Assembly (NCBI GenBank): GCA_903928495.1
Contig: CAIYQZ010000049.1
Span: forward strand, 1-48,418
Reading direction: 5' to 3'
From: an uncultured bacterium
Lineage (GTDB): Bacteria > Pseudomonadota > Gammaproteobacteria > Burkholderiales > Burkholderiaceae_C
Length of the DNA: 48,418 nt
Shown: one piece after another, positions 25,110 through 38,067 of the stretch
Numbering within the stretch: the stretch's first letter is position 1
How the letters are laid out: every line of letters begins with the position of its first letter
Notes under the pieces: model-generated
The model's database searches: none
Told to the model about the DNA's origin: nothing
Seen by the model: the letters and a program-made list of their open reading frames with translations, nothing else
Position numbers and translations under genes: made by a program

Positions 25110-26875
25110 CCTTTGCCGTCCATGGCATTGCCGTGTCCAGTGGCGTGGCCATCGGGCGGGCGGTGCTGGTGGCCTCCAGCCGGCTGGATGTGGCCCACTA
25201 TTTTGTAGAGCCTGAACAGGTTCCGGCCGAAATCGCACGTGTGCGCAGCGCTCGCGATGCCGTGGTGGCAGAGCTGGGGCGGGTGCAGCAAACGTTGCAG
25301 GAGCTCAATGCCAAAGAGGGCCATGTGGAGTTGGCCGCGTTGCTGGATGTTCACCTGATGATGCTGCAGGACGAGCAACTGACGGAGGGCGTGAAGCACT
25401 GGATCGTGGACCGGCGCTACAACGCCGAGTGGGCGTTGATCACGCAACTCGAACTGGTGGCGCGCCAGTTCGATGAAATGGAAGACCCGTACCTGCGCGA
25501 GCGCAAGGCCGACCTGGAGCAGGTGGTGGAGCGCCTGCTGCGCGTGATGCGGGGCGTCACCTCTCCGGTGGCCCAGCCGCCCGCGCCAAGCCGCAAGGCG
25601 CAGCAAGATCTTTTGTTGGACGACACCATCGACGTACCGCTGGTGCTGGTGGCGCACGACCTCTCGCCTGCCGACATGCTGCAGTTCAAGCAAAGCGTGT
25701 TTGCCGGTTTTGTGACGGATGTGGGTGGCAAAACCTCACACACGGCCATCGTTGCGCGCAGCATGGACATTCCGGCTGTGGTGGGCGCGCGCTCGGCCAG
25801 CCAGACGGTCAAACAGGACGACTGGGTCATCATCGATGGCGACGCAGGGGTGGTCATCGTCGACCCCTCGCCAATCATCCTGGCGGAGTACGGTTTCAAG
25901 CAGCGCCAGAGCCAGGTGGAGCGCGAGCGGCTGAACCGGCTGCGCAACACGCCGGCCGTCACCCTCGATGGGCAGAAGGTCGAACTGCTGGCGAACATCG
26001 AGCAGCCCAGCGACACGCGTTCTGCGCTGAATGCGGGTGCGGTGGGTGTGGGTTTGTTCCGCAGCGAGTTTCTGTTCATGGGGCGTCAGGGAAATCTGCC
26101 CGGCGAGGAAGAACAGTACCGAGCCTATGTGGCGGCAGTGGAAGGCATGCAGGGCTTGCCCGTGACCATCCGCACGGTGGATGTGGGTGCCGACAAACCG
26201 CTGGACCGTTCCGCCCGCTCGGGGGATGACCACCTGAACCCTGCCTTGGGCCTGCGTGCCATTCGCTGGAGCCTGGCGGAACCCACCATGTTCCTGACGC
26301 AGTTGCGCGCCATCCTGCGAGCGGCGGCGCATGGGCCAGTGCATTTGCTCATTCCCATGCTGGCGCACGTGCATGAAATCCGCCAAACGCTGGCGCTGAT
26401 TGACAAGGCCCGCGGGCAACTGAATGCCAAGGGCCAGGCCTACGGTCCGGTGAAGGTGGGCGCCATGATTGAAGTGCCTGCTGCTGCACTGATGGTGAAC
26501 GTGTTTTTGAAGTACTTTGATTACCTGTCCATCGGCACCAACGACCTCATCCAGTACACGTTGGCAATTGACCGGGTCGACGAATCGGTGGCGCATTTGT
26601 ATGACCCCATGCACCCGGCAGTCCTGCAACTCATGGCAGGCACCATCGCTGCAGGCCACGCCGAGGGCAAGACGGTCAGCGTGTGTGGCGAAATGGCGGG
26701 GGATGTGGCCATGACCAAGCTGCTGCTGGGTTTGGGTCTGCGCAGTTTCTCGATGCACCCTTCCCAGATCCTGGCGGTCAAGCAGCAGGTGCTTCGCAGC
26801 GACACGGCCAAACTCCGGGTGCTGGCAGATGCGGCGCTGGCCGCAGAAGACCCTGCTGTGGTTCTGGCGGGCTGA
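25106..26875 (+). CDS. ptsI: Phosphoenolpyruvate-protein phosphotransferase (PTS enzyme I)
   Basis: The 589 residues contain the N-terminal HPr-binding/phosphohistidine domain with His212 in GGKTSHTAIVARSMDIPAVVG (206-226). The C-terminal PEP-binding barrel has GLFRSEFLFMGR, LRAIRWSL, GAMIEVPAAALMV, SIGTNDLIQY and SVCGEMAGD (catalytic Cys). It transfers phosphate from PEP to HPr. Length is normal. ATGA overlaps the ptsH stop. The set EIIA-Man, HPr, EI without permease points to a signalling PTS. Confidence 0.96.
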   Translation: MTFAVHGIAVSSGVAIGRAVLVASSRLDVAHYFVEPEQVPAEIARVRSARDAVVAELGRVQQTLQELNAKEGHVELAALLDVHLMMLQDEQLTEGVKHWIVDRRYNAEWALITQLELVARQFDEMEDPYLRERKADLEQVVERLLRVMRGVTSPVAQPPAPSRKAQQDLLLDDTIDVPLVLVAHDLSPADMLQFKQSVFAGFVTDVGGKTSHTAIVARSMDIPAVVGARSASQTVKQDDWVIIDGDAGVVIVDPSPIILAEYGFKQRQSQVERERLNRLRNTPAVTLDGQKVELLANIEQPSDTRSALNAGAVGVGLFRSEFLFMGRQGNLPGEEEQYRAYVAAVEGMQGLPVTIRTVDVGADKPLDRSARSGDDHLNPALGLRAIRWSLAEPTMFLTQLRAILRAAAHGPVHLLIPMLAHVHEIRQTLALIDKARGQLNAKGQAYGPVKVGAMIEVPAAALMVNVFLKYFDYLSIGTNDLIQYTLAIDRVDESVAHLYDPMHPAVLQLMAGTIAAGHAEGKTVSVCGEMAGDVAMTKLLLGLGLRSFSMHPSQILAVKQQVLRSDTAKLRVLADAALAAEDPAVVLAG

Positions 26876-26904
26876 TCCACCCCCAAATTTTTCGCGCTTT
26901 TTGC

Positions 26905-26927
26905 ATACCCCTGGGAATATACGGGGT
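26905..26927. promoter_or_regulatory. Candidate operator: GC-run palindrome upstream of the AhpD-like gene
   Basis: ATACCCCTGGGAATAT (26905-26920) and the wider ACCCC...GGGGT (26907-26911/26923-26927) are imperfect inverted repeats about 105 nt before the AhpD-like start. The ATACCCC/GGG-TAT pattern resembles operators of CsoR-type repressors, but the match is imperfect and no regulator gene is adjacent. Confidence 0.3.
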
Positions 26928-27029
26928 TCAGCGCCATCCCTTGAGGCATGTCAACTCCGACGGGTGGCGGGTCGATAACACTCCCGTTTTTGGCCGGTAT
27001 CCGTTTGATCCAACCACAGAGGAGTTTTC

Positions 27030-27386
27030 ATGAGCACGTTCGACCACAGCGGTTTGATGCAGGACATCAATGCCAGTTTGGCCCCGTTCCGCAAGGCACA
27101 ACCTGATGCGATGGCCGGGTTTGGCCAACTGGCCAAAGCGGCCATGACCGATGGGGCATTGAATGCCAAGCAAAAAGAGCTGATCGCTCTGGCCATTGGC
27201 ATCACCCAGCGTTGCTCAGGCTGCATCGGTTTTCACGTCAAGGCGCTGCACAAGTTGGAGTGCACGCGTGACGAGCTGGAGGAAATGCTGGCCGTCTGTG
27301 TCTACATGGGCGGTGGCCCGGCGCTGATGTACGCAGCTGAAGCCATCAAAGCCTGGGAAATGCTGGCCAGCCCGCCGAAGGCCTGA
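27030..27386 (+). CDS. Carboxymuconolactone decarboxylase / AhpD-like protein
   Basis: The 118 residues have the AhpD-type redox motif RCSGCIGFHV (Cys62, Cys65, His69), preceded by ALNAKQKELIALAIGI and followed by EEMLAVCVYMGGGPALMYA. The dithiol plus histidine suggest alkylhydroperoxidase-like or thiol-redox activity rather than true carboxymuconolactone decarboxylation, since no aromatic pathway genes are near. GAGGAG lies 8 nt before the ATG. It is preceded by 154 nt with a possible operator and followed by a hairpin/repeat region shared with the convergent lipA. Confidence 0.88.
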   Translation: MSTFDHSGLMQDINASLAPFRKAQPDAMAGFGQLAKAAMTDGALNAKQKELIALAIGITQRCSGCIGFHVKALHKLECTRDELEEMLAVCVYMGGGPALMYAAEAIKAWEMLASPPKA

Positions 27387-27406
27387 ATTTCTAATGAAAT
27401 TGGCCT
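27379..27406. terminator. Hairpin between convergent AhpD-like gene and lipA
   Basis: AGGCC (27379-27383) pairs with GGCCT (27402-27406) and AATTTC (27386-27391) with GAAATT (27396-27401), around a TAAT loop with a 2-nt bulge. The left arm contains the AhpD-like stop codon, and the right arm is the end of repeat copy 3. No long T tract follows. Confidence 0.5.
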
Positions 27407-27437
27407 CTGGCGCTTGATCCTATTCAATAGTTCACTA
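27394..27437 (-). repeat. Dispersed repeat, copy 3 (reverse orientation)
   Basis: On the minus strand: TAG (27437-27435), 19 nt, AAGCGC (27415-27410), then CAGAGGCCAATTTCATT. Spacing is identical to copies 1, 2 and 4. It fills most of the gap between the convergent AhpD-like gene and lipA. Confidence 0.6.
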
Positions 27438-27445
27438 TTGCTTTG

Positions 27446-28417
27446 TCAGGTGTTGGGAGCCAACACATGCCCGGCTTGCTGGTCGGCGTGGTAGCTGCTG
27501 CGCACCATCGCGCCCACAGCGGCATGGGTAAATCCCATGGCGTAGGCTTCTGTCTCGAACATCTTGAATGTGTCGGGGTGCACATAGCGGCGCACCGGTA
27601 TGTGGGCGCTTGACGGAGCCAGGTACTGTCCGATGGTCAGCATGTTGATGCCATGGGCGCGCATGTCACGCATGACCGCCAGTATTTCATCGTCGGTTTC
27701 GCCCAGGCCCACCATCAGGCCGCTCTTGGTGGGAACGTCTGGAAACAGGGCTTTGAACTTCTTCAGCAAATTCAGACTGAACGCGTAGTCAGAGCCTGGG
27801 CGGGCTTCCTTGTAGAGCCGGGGCACCGTTTCCATGTTGTGGTTCATCACATCCGGTGGGGCGGCCTTCAGAATGTCCAATGCCCTGTCGTCGCGGCCAC
27901 GGAAGTCGGGCACCAGCACCTCAATTTGTGTCTGTGGGGACAACTCACGGGTTTTGCGGATGCATTCCACAAAGTGGCCCGCGCCGCCGTCGCGCAGGTC
28001 GTCGCGGTCCACACTGGTGATGACCACGTACTTCAGCTTCAACTGGGCGATGGTGCGGGCCAGGTTGTCGGGCTCGTTGACATCCAAGGGATCGGGTCGG
28101 CCATGACCGACGTCGCAAAACGGGCAGCGGCGGGTGCACTTGTCGCCCATGATCATGAAGGTGGCAGTGCCTTTGCCAAAACATTCGCCGATGTTGGGGC
28201 AACTGGCCTCTTCACACACAGTGACCAGTTTGTTGCTGCGCAGCACGTCCTTGATTTCATAGAAGCGTGTGCTGGGGCTGCCCGCCTTCACACGGATCCA
28301 GTCTGGCTTTTTCAGCGTTTCACTGGGAATGACCTTGACCGGAATTCTGGACACCTTGGCCGCGGACTTCTGTTTGGCGGTGGGGTCGTATGAGGTGGAG
28401 GCGTCGGGTTGGGTCAT
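27446..28417 (-). CDS. lipA: Lipoyl synthase
   Basis: The 323-residue radical SAM enzyme inserts two sulfurs into protein-bound octanoate. Both clusters are visible: the auxiliary-cluster cysteines Cys68, Cys73 and Cys79 ([12 protein letters not shown]) and the radical SAM motif Cys94, Cys98, Cys101 (CTRRCPFC). [11 protein letters not shown] and the C-terminal RSSYHADQ with the conserved terminal-region serine are also typical. The start is taken as MTQPDAS at 28417; the frame stays open to 28507, inside lipB. It lies 53 nt downstream of lipB on the same strand, the usual lipB-lipA order. Confidence 0.97.
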   Translation of the reverse strand: MTQPDASTSYDPTAKQKSAAKVSRIPVKVIPSETLKKPDWIRVKAGSPSTRFYEIKDVLRSNKLVTVCEEASCPNIGECFGKGTATFMIMGDKCTRRCPFCDVGHGRPDPLDVNEPDNLARTIAQLKLKYVVITSVDRDDLRDGGAGHFVECIRKTRELSPQTQIEVLVPDFRGRDDRALDILKAAPPDVMNHNMETVPRLYKEARPGSDYAFSLNLLKKFKALFPDVPTKSGLMVGLGETDDEILAVMRDMRAHGINMLTIGQYLAPSSAHIPVRRYVHPDTFKMFETEAYAMGFTHAAVGAMVRSSYHADQQAGHVLAPNT

Positions 28418-28470
28418 GGCGTTGGGAGCGCGCACACGCGCTGTGGGGTGAATGGGCTCAGGCCTGTGGT

Positions 28471-29175
28471 TCAAGGCTGAAGCAGGCGTTGAAGTTCGCG
28501 TGACCACAACTCGGCCACCTCGTCATATGAAACGCTGATGCCCATTGTAAAAAGATCGACGGTGGTCAGCCCCTGATAACCACATGGATTGATGCGGCGA
28601 AAGGGTTCCAGATCCATTGCCACGTTGAGTGCTGCCCCGTGGTAAGTGCAGTGACGACTGACCTTGATGCCCAGTGCGGCAATCTTGCCCAAGCCTTCAA
28701 AGTTCAGCCCGGGACCGGTGTGCGCAGGTTGGGCGCCCACGTGGCGCCCCTGCGGGCGGTTTGGCAGCAGCGCGTGGGAAGAAGGTGCTTCGAGCCGCAC
28801 ATAAATGCCCGGCGCGCCAGCAACCCTGTGCCCCGTCACACCCAGTTGCATCAGTGTGCGAACCACAGATTCTTCAAGCCGGTAAACGTACTCTTTGACA
28901 AAGTAGCCCCGACGCTTCAGGTCGATCAACGGATAGGCCACCACTTGTCCTGGCCCATGGTAGGTCACCTGCCCGCCCCGGTCTGTTTCCACCACGGGAA
29001 TGGACCCTGCTGCCAGCACGTGGTGCGTTGCGCCGGCCAGCCCTTGAGTGAATGTGGGCGGGTGTTCACACAGCCAGAGTTCGTCGGGTGTCGCTTCACC
29101 GCGGGCAGCAGTGAATGCCCTCATTGCATCGAAAGTGGCTGCGTAATCCACGCGGCCCAAGGGTTTGATCAGCAT
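28471..29175 (-). CDS. lipB: Octanoyltransferase (lipoyl(octanoyl) transferase)
   Basis: The 234 residues contain the signature [20 protein letters not shown]. The catalytic Lys is in [11 protein letters not shown] and the catalytic Cys in RINPCGYQG. LipB moves octanoate from acyl carrier protein to the lipoyl domains, and LipA then acts on it. It is encoded between the DUF493 gene (22 nt upstream) and lipA, a common arrangement. A short insertion (about residues 130-155, [20 protein letters not shown] region) precedes the LNFEGLGK motif. Confidence 0.97.
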   Translation of the reverse strand: MLIKPLGRVDYAATFDAMRAFTAARGEATPDELWLCEHPPTFTQGLAGATHHVLAAGSIPVVETDRGGQVTYHGPGQVVAYPLIDLKRRGYFVKEYVYRLEESVVRTLMQLGVTGHRVAGAPGIYVRLEAPSSHALLPNRPQGRHVGAQPAHTGPGLNFEGLGKIAALGIKVSRHCTYHGAALNVAMDLEPFRRINPCGYQGLTTVDLFTMGISVSYDEVAELWSRELQRLLQP

Positions 29176-29197
29176 GCGCCGTACGCTTGAGTTGGCA

Positions 29198-29473
29198 TCA
29201 CAAGACGACCTTGACCATGGGGTGTGTGGACAGTGTGCGGTACACCTCGTCGAGTTGCTCCCTGCTGGTCACGTGAACTGACAGTGTCAGGCCGAGGTAC
29301 TTGCCGCCCTTGCTTGGTCTTTGCTCGATGGTTTGTATATCGAAATCCGGGTCAAAGTGCCTGACAAGCTGGACCATCGCGTCAAGGAAACCGTCAACAG
29401 ATGCACCCATCACTTTGATGGGGAAATGGCACGGGTACTCGATCAGGGAGGCCTGGGGAGTGTCTTGGGTCAT
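29198..29473 (-). CDS. DUF493 (YbeD-like) protein
   Basis: The 91 residues contain [35 protein letters not shown] and HPMVKVVL, the YbeD/DUF493 pattern: a small ferredoxin-like fold that resembles ACT domains. YbeD is encoded just upstream of lipB in many proteobacteria, as here. No biochemical role is established. The ATG at 29473 is chosen over the open frame to 29665, which overlaps the atp promoter region. Confidence 0.9.
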   Translation of the reverse strand: MTQDTPQASLIEYPCHFPIKVMGASVDGFLDAMVQLVRHFDPDFDIQTIEQRPSKGGKYLGLTLSVHVTSREQLDEVYRTLSTHPMVKVVL

Positions 29474-29557
29474 GGGTTTCGGCGTGGAATGCTCAGAGTG
29501 CGGAGCATAGCGGCGAGCAGCTTTCGCTGCATGTTGCGCCTGCAGGCAAAGAACTGC

Positions 29558-29588
29558 TTGACCCGTGCCCCGGGTTTCTACGTATAAT
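29558..29588 (+). promoter_or_regulatory. Candidate promoter of the ATP synthase operon
   Basis: A perfect -10 TATAAT (29583-29588) is preceded by TTGACC (29558-29563) with a 19-nt spacer, slightly longer than ideal. It lies in the 176-nt divergent gap between the DUF493 gene and atpI, about 60 nt before the atpI ATG. Confidence 0.6.
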
Positions 29589-29649
29589 CGCTGGCTTTGC
29601 AACGTCTGGACTGTCTGCTGTAACCCAGCGGTAATGTCTGCCAAACACA

Positions 29650-30147
29650 ATGTCGCCCGGCACACAACAGTTGGTCAACGACAGCGAACAAACTGGGGAC
29701 GAAGAATCCAGTTTCAAGGCCTTGACCGCAGAAGAGGCGGCAGTGTGGCGGCGCTCGCACAAACAGGTTTCGATCTGGCGCGTCGTGGCGTCGCAAGTGG
29801 TTGCGGCACTGCTGGCTGGTGTTTTTGCGGCTTGGGTCACCGGCGTCGCGTCGGTGGGTTGGTCTGCTTTGTATGGCGGGATGGCGGTTGCGGTGCCTTC
29901 GATTGTGATGGCGCATGGCATGACGTCCAGTCGCTTGGCTCGGTTGTTGTCGGTTGTACCGGCGGGCTCGCTGGGCAGCGTGTTTTTTTGGGAGGGCGTC
30001 AAAGTCCTCCTCGCAGTGGTCATGCTGGTTGTGGCGCCTGCGGTGGTTCGTGAATTGAGTTGGCTCGCCCTGGTGGCTGGGCTTGTGGTGGTTCTCAAGG
30101 TGTACTGGTTGGCATTCCTGGTGCTGTCCAGATACCCGAAACAATAG
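29650..30147 (+). CDS. atpI: ATP synthase protein I
   Basis: The 165-residue membrane protein is first in the atp operon. Four hydrophobic segments (about 45-65, 70-90, 100-130, 135-160) and the AtpI pattern SALYGGMAVAVPSIVMAHGM are present. AtpI assists c-ring assembly or Mg2+ supply and is not a stoichiometric subunit. The ATG lacks a strong ribosome-binding site, consistent with low expression. It ends 16 nt before atpB. Confidence 0.85.
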   Translation: MSPGTQQLVNDSEQTGDEESSFKALTAEEAAVWRRSHKQVSIWRVVASQVVAALLAGVFAAWVTGVASVGWSALYGGMAVAVPSIVMAHGMTSSRLARLLSVVPAGSLGSVFFWEGVKVLLAVVMLVVAPAVVRELSWLALVAGLVVVLKVYWLAFLVLSRYPKQ

Positions 30148-30163
30148 ATGGTTGATTTGAACT

Positions 30164-31353
<1,190 letters not shown>

Positions 31354-31400
31354 TTTTTGGCTGGTTGTCTTGTTGTGGTGCGAGTTGAAAGCTGGTCCAG

Positions 31401-31438
31401 GCGCGTTGCGCTTGGGCTGGGCAGTACGCGCAGCGCGC
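31401..31438 (+). promoter_or_regulatory. Large stem-loop between atpE and atpF
   Basis: GCGCGTTGCGC (31401-31411) pairs with GCGCAGCGCGC (31428-31438): 11 bp including one G-U pair, with a 16-nt loop. There is no T tract, so it is not a classic terminator. It could stabilise the upstream atpE message or limit read-through. Confidence 0.5.
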
Positions 31439-31487
31439 AGGCAGCTTTTGCGTATCAACCCCTGAATACACAAAGAAAGGTGTTGCT

Positions 31488-31958
31488 GTGAACATCAATG
31501 CAACGCTCTTTGCACAAGCCATCGTCTTTGCAATTCTGGTGTGGTTCACAATGAAATTTGTGTGGCCTCCCATTGCCAAGGCTCTCGATGAGCGTGCGAT
31601 CAAAATATCCGAAGGCTTGGCGGCTTCGGAAAAAGCCAAGACCGAGCTGTCTGTGGCCAACAAGCGTGTGGAAGAGGAGTTGAGCAAGTCGCGCAACGAG
31701 TCGGCTACGCGTCTGGCAGATGCAGAGCGTCGTGCCCAGTTGCTGGTTGAAGAGGCCAAGCAGCGCGCAAACGAAGAGGCTGCAAAGATCATTGCGGCGG
31801 CGCGCACTGACGCCGAGCAGCAGTTGGTCAAGGCTCGCGAGTCGTTGCGTGAGGATGTGGCGGTTCTGGCTGTGAAGGGCGCGGAACAAATTCTGCGTCG
31901 CGAAGTGAACGCTTCCGTTCATGCCGACTTGCTCGGCCGCCTCAAAACCGAACTCTGA
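31488..31958 (+). CDS. atpF: ATP synthase F0 subunit b
   Basis: The 156 residues have one N-terminal membrane helix (about 5-25, [17 protein letters not shown]) and then a long charged coiled coil ([20 protein letters not shown] onwards). This is the peripheral stalk that links F0 to F1. GTG 3 nt upstream of the ATG is not needed; AAAGG lies at the usual distance. Length equals E. coli AtpF. atpH follows after 16 nt. Confidence 0.96.
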   Translation: MNINATLFAQAIVFAILVWFTMKFVWPPIAKALDERAIKISEGLAASEKAKTELSVANKRVEEELSKSRNESATRLADAERRAQLLVEEAKQRANEEAAKIIAAARTDAEQQLVKARESLREDVAVLAVKGAEQILRREVNASVHADLLGRLKTEL

Positions 31959-31974
31959 ATTCACAAGGTAGACC

Positions 31975-32505
31975 ATGGCTGAACTTGCCACCATTGCCCG
32001 CCCTTACGCGGAAGCGCTGTTTCAGTCGGTGGCTTCGGATGCGGCTCAAGCCAGCGAGTGGCTGGATGAGTTGGCCGAGGTAGCCGGTGATGAAACCCTG
32101 CGCCAATTTGCAGACAGCCCCAAGGTGTCGTCGGAACAGGTGTTCGAGGTCATTCAAGGGGTGGTGAAAACCGCTCTGCCAGATGCCGCTTGCAACTTTT
32201 TGCGACTGGTCATCGAGAACGGCCGTCTGACGGCCTTGCCCGAGATTGCCAACCAATTCCGAGTGTTGAAAAACGCTCGCTCTGGCATGGCCGATGCCAT
32301 CGTCTACAGCGCTTTTGATATCGATGCTTCAGCACTCGCGGACTTGTCCGGGTTGTTGGAAAAGCGGTTTGGTCGCCAGTTGAATCTGTCGGTGCAACTC
32401 GCTCCAGAGCTGATCGGCGGTATCCGTGTCGCCGTTGGGGACGAGGTGCTGGACACCTCCATTTTGGCCCGTCTTGAACAAATGAAAGTTGCTCTGACGG
32501 CCTGA
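31975..32505 (+). CDS. atpH: ATP synthase F1 subunit delta
   Basis: The 176 residues begin with the conserved [12 protein letters not shown] and end with the delta C-terminal motif [22 protein letters not shown]. Delta caps the alpha3beta3 head and binds subunit b. It is flanked by atpF and atpA, with 41 nt before the atpA ATG, and has the standard length. Confidence 0.96.
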   Translation: MAELATIARPYAEALFQSVASDAAQASEWLDELAEVAGDETLRQFADSPKVSSEQVFEVIQGVVKTALPDAACNFLRLVIENGRLTALPEIANQFRVLKNARSGMADAIVYSAFDIDASALADLSGLLEKRFGRQLNLSVQLAPELIGGIRVAVGDEVLDTSILARLEQMKVALTA

Positions 32506-32546
32506 GCCGCGGCAGCCTTCCACAACCATTGAAAGAGGAAAGAGTC

Positions 32547-34103
<1,557 letters not shown>

Positions 34104-34135
34104 TCTGTCTGGGTTAACCGGACCAAGGAGTATCT

Positions 34136-35002
34136 ATGGCAGCAGGCAAGGAAATACGCGGCAAGATCAAATCGGTGGAAAACACCAAGAAGATCACCAA
34201 AGCCATGGAAATGGTCGCCGCCTCCAAAATGCGCAAGGCACAGGACCGCATGCGTGCGGCCCGGCCTTACAGCGAGAAGGTGCGTCAAATTGCAGGCAAT
34301 TTGAGCAAGTCCAATCCGGAGTACACGCACCCCTTCATGGAAACCCATGAAGCGAATGCGGTGGGTTACATCGTGGTCACCACTGACAAAGGTTTGTGCG
34401 GCGGATTGAACACCAACGTCCTGCGTGCGGTGACCAACCAGCTCAAAGACCTGCAGGCTCAGGGCAAATCTGCGAAGACGGTGGCCTTTGGCAACAAAGG
34501 CTTCAGCTTCCTGAACCGCATTGGTGCGGAAGTGGTGTCTCACTCGGTGGGCCTGGGGGACATGCCGCATCTTGACAAACTGATTGGCCCCGTGAAGGTC
34601 ATGCTGGATGCATACACCGAAGGGCGTGTGTCAACGGTTTACCTCTGCTATACCAAGTTCATCAACACGATGAAACAGGAGCCAGTCGTTGAGCAACTGC
34701 TGCCTCTGACGGCTGCCAGTTTGCAGTCCGAGAGTGCCGGTCACGATTGGGACTACATCTACGAACCGGACGCCGCAACCGTCATTGACGACCTGCTCCT
34801 GCGTTACGTCGAAGCACTGATTTACCAAGCTGTGGCGGAAAACATGGCGTCAGAGCAATCTGCCCGAATGGTTGCCATGAAGGCCGCCACGGACAACGCA
34901 GGCAGCGTGATCAGTGAGTTGAAGCTGGTTTACAACAAGACCCGCCAGGCAGCGATTACCAAGGAACTGTCGGAAATTGTGGCCGGTGCCGCAGCCGTCT
35001 GA
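34136..35002 (+). CDS. atpG: ATP synthase F1 subunit gamma
   Basis: The 288 residues begin [20 protein letters not shown] and contain [29 protein letters not shown] and the C-terminal helix with [18 protein letters not shown]. The two terminal helices form the rotor shaft. AAGGAG lies upstream of the ATG. Spacing to atpD is 42 nt. Confidence 0.97.
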   Translation: MAAGKEIRGKIKSVENTKKITKAMEMVAASKMRKAQDRMRAARPYSEKVRQIAGNLSKSNPEYTHPFMETHEANAVGYIVVTTDKGLCGGLNTNVLRAVTNQLKDLQAQGKSAKTVAFGNKGFSFLNRIGAEVVSHSVGLGDMPHLDKLIGPVKVMLDAYTEGRVSTVYLCYTKFINTMKQEPVVEQLLPLTAASLQSESAGHDWDYIYEPDAATVIDDLLLRYVEALIYQAVAENMASEQSARMVAMKAATDNAGSVISELKLVYNKTRQAAITKELSEIVAGAAAV

Positions 35003-35023
35003 TCCACACACCACCGAATATAG

Positions 35024-36454
<1,431 letters not shown>

Positions 36455-36482
36455 GGGTTAGCCCAGTCCGATTGAACATGGA

Positions 36483-36506
36483 CGCGAACCCGACACCGGG
36501 TTCGTG
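36483..36506 (+). promoter_or_regulatory. Stem-loop between atpD and atpC
   Basis: CGAACCCG (36485-36492) and CGGGTTCG (36497-36504) form a perfect 8-bp stem with an ACAC loop, extendable by two pairs on each side including a G-U. It ends 8 nt before the atpC ribosome site AAGGAA. No T tract follows, so the likely role is message stability or tuning of atpC translation. Confidence 0.5.
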
Positions 36507-36527
36507 CCAACCCCAAGGAACAACCAA

Positions 36528-36944
36528 ATGAGCTCAATACAAGTGGACGTCGTCAGTGCTGAAGAGTCGATCTTCAGCGGCCCCGCGCGTTTTGTTGCGC
36601 TGCCGGGTGAAGCGGGCGAACTCGGGATATTGCCCGGCCACGTGCCGCTGATCACCCGTATCAAGCCTGGCGCGGTACGGATTGAAAAAGCCGATGGCGG
36701 CGAAGAGTTTGTGTTTGTGGCAGGGGGCATTCTTGAGGTGCAACCCCATCACATCACGGTTCTGAGCGACACCGCGATCCGTGGCAAGGATCTTGACGAA
36801 GCGAAAGCTTCAGACGCACGCAAAGCCGCTGAAGAAGCCATCAAGAACGCGAAGAGCGATCTTGATCTGGCCAAAGCAACATCCGAATTGGCCGTGATGG
36901 CTGCACAGATTTCAGCCTTGCGCAAATTCCGCCAGAAAAAATGA
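36528..36944 (+). CDS. atpC: ATP synthase F1 subunit epsilon
   Basis: The 138 residues begin [18 protein letters not shown] and contain [19 protein letters not shown] and the C-terminal helix pair ([17 protein letters not shown] onward) that regulates ATPase activity. The ATG at 36528 follows AAGGAA by 7 nt; an earlier in-frame start at 36504 lies in the hairpin and is rejected. It is the last gene of the operon. Confidence 0.97.
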   Translation: MSSIQVDVVSAEESIFSGPARFVALPGEAGELGILPGHVPLITRIKPGAVRIEKADGGEEFVFVAGGILEVQPHHITVLSDTAIRGKDLDEAKASDARKAAEEAIKNAKSDLDLAKATSELAVMAAQISALRKFRQKK

Positions 36945-36970
36945 GTATTCGCCCAGCGGCGTCACACAAG

Positions 36971-36999
36971 AAAGCCGACCTTGGGTCGGCTTTTTCTTT
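36971..36999 (+). terminator. Rho-independent terminator of the atp operon
   Basis: AAAGCCGACC (36971-36980) pairs with GGTCGGCTTT (36984-36993) around a 3-nt loop and continues into TTTTTCTTTT. It begins 26 nt after the atpC stop. Confidence 0.92.
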
Positions 37000-37029
37000 T
37001 CGTGATTTCCACAGTGTCTACAAGTACAT

Positions 37030-38067
37030 ATGACGACTGATGGAAGCTTCTCGGTTGCTGGCATTGATGCGACCCCCCCCTGGTGGATGTCAAACGCGCA
37101 CGTTCAAACCATCTTGCCGGCATTGGCCAAGCCCAGAAAACGACTGGAGACGGAAACCATCCGTTGGACAACGCCAGATGGAGACTTCATAGACACAGTC
37201 CAACTGGATGTGGCAACACCTGCTCCCGTTCTGGTGCTCTTCCATGGACTTGAAGGAACAAAGGATAGCCATTACGCGCTGTCTTTCGCCGCTGAAGCGC
37301 AGCGGCGAGGTTGGGCATTCGTATTGCCTCACTTCCGCGGGTGTGGTGGTGATTTGAATATCGCCCCAAGGGCTTATCACTCTGGCGACCATGCCGAGAT
37401 AGATTGGATATTGAGGCGCATCAAGTCGGAGGCTGGGAACCGGCCCGTGATGGCAGTGGGCGTCTCGCTGGGCGGAAACGCGCTCATGAGGTGGGCCGGT
37501 GAACACGGATCATCCGCCAATGGTGTGGTGACTGCCGCCGTGGCCATCAGTGCACCTCTCGACCTGACCGCTTCGGGTCACGCCATGGGCCGGGGATTCA
37601 ATCGGCAGGTATACACACGAATGTTTCTGAGAACCATGGTGCCCAAGGCCATGGCCAAGTGGGAGCAATACCCGGGGTTGTTTGACCGCAAGCGACTGTT
37701 GAAAGCAAAGACCTTGTATGACTTTGATGACGCGTTCACGGCTCCTGTTCATGGTTTTCGTGATGCCAAAGACTACTGGTTGCGAGCTTCGGCCAAACCC
37801 AAGTTGAAGGACGTGGCTACTCCGAGCTTGATTTTGAATGCCCGAAACGATCCATTCGTGCCGAGTGCGTCGCTGCCAACCGTCGCAGAAGTTTCCCCGG
37901 CCGTGACATTGTGGCAGCCGCAGTACGGCGGGCATGTTGGCTTTCCGGCACCAACAGATCGCACACACATCGGGTTCCATTCCAACCACATGCCTCATAC
38001 GGTAGCGAATTGGTTGCACTGTCAGCTTCAGTTAACCGAGACTCCGAGAGGTACACACAGTGGATGA
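37030..38067 (+). CDS. Alpha/beta hydrolase, YheT family
   Basis: The 345 residues match the YheT/COG0429 group: PPWWMSNAHVQTILPAL at the N-terminus, VLVLFHGLEGTKDSHYA, the nucleophile elbow GVSLGGNAL (Ser146), the acid in NARNDPFVP (Asp274) and the base in YGGHVGFPAP (His302). The catalytic triad is complete. Substrates of the family are not well defined; esterase activity is likely. The gene follows the atp terminator and overlaps the next gene by 8 nt, so those two form an operon. Confidence 0.92.
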   Translation: MTTDGSFSVAGIDATPPWWMSNAHVQTILPALAKPRKRLETETIRWTTPDGDFIDTVQLDVATPAPVLVLFHGLEGTKDSHYALSFAAEAQRRGWAFVLPHFRGCGGDLNIAPRAYHSGDHAEIDWILRRIKSEAGNRPVMAVGVSLGGNALMRWAGEHGSSANGVVTAAVAISAPLDLTASGHAMGRGFNRQVYTRMFLRTMVPKAMAKWEQYPGLFDRKRLLKAKTLYDFDDAFTAPVHGFRDAKDYWLRASAKPKLKDVATPSLILNARNDPFVPSASLPTVAEVSPAVTLWQPQYGGHVGFPAPTDRTHIGFHSNHMPHTVANWLHCQLQLTETPRGTHSG

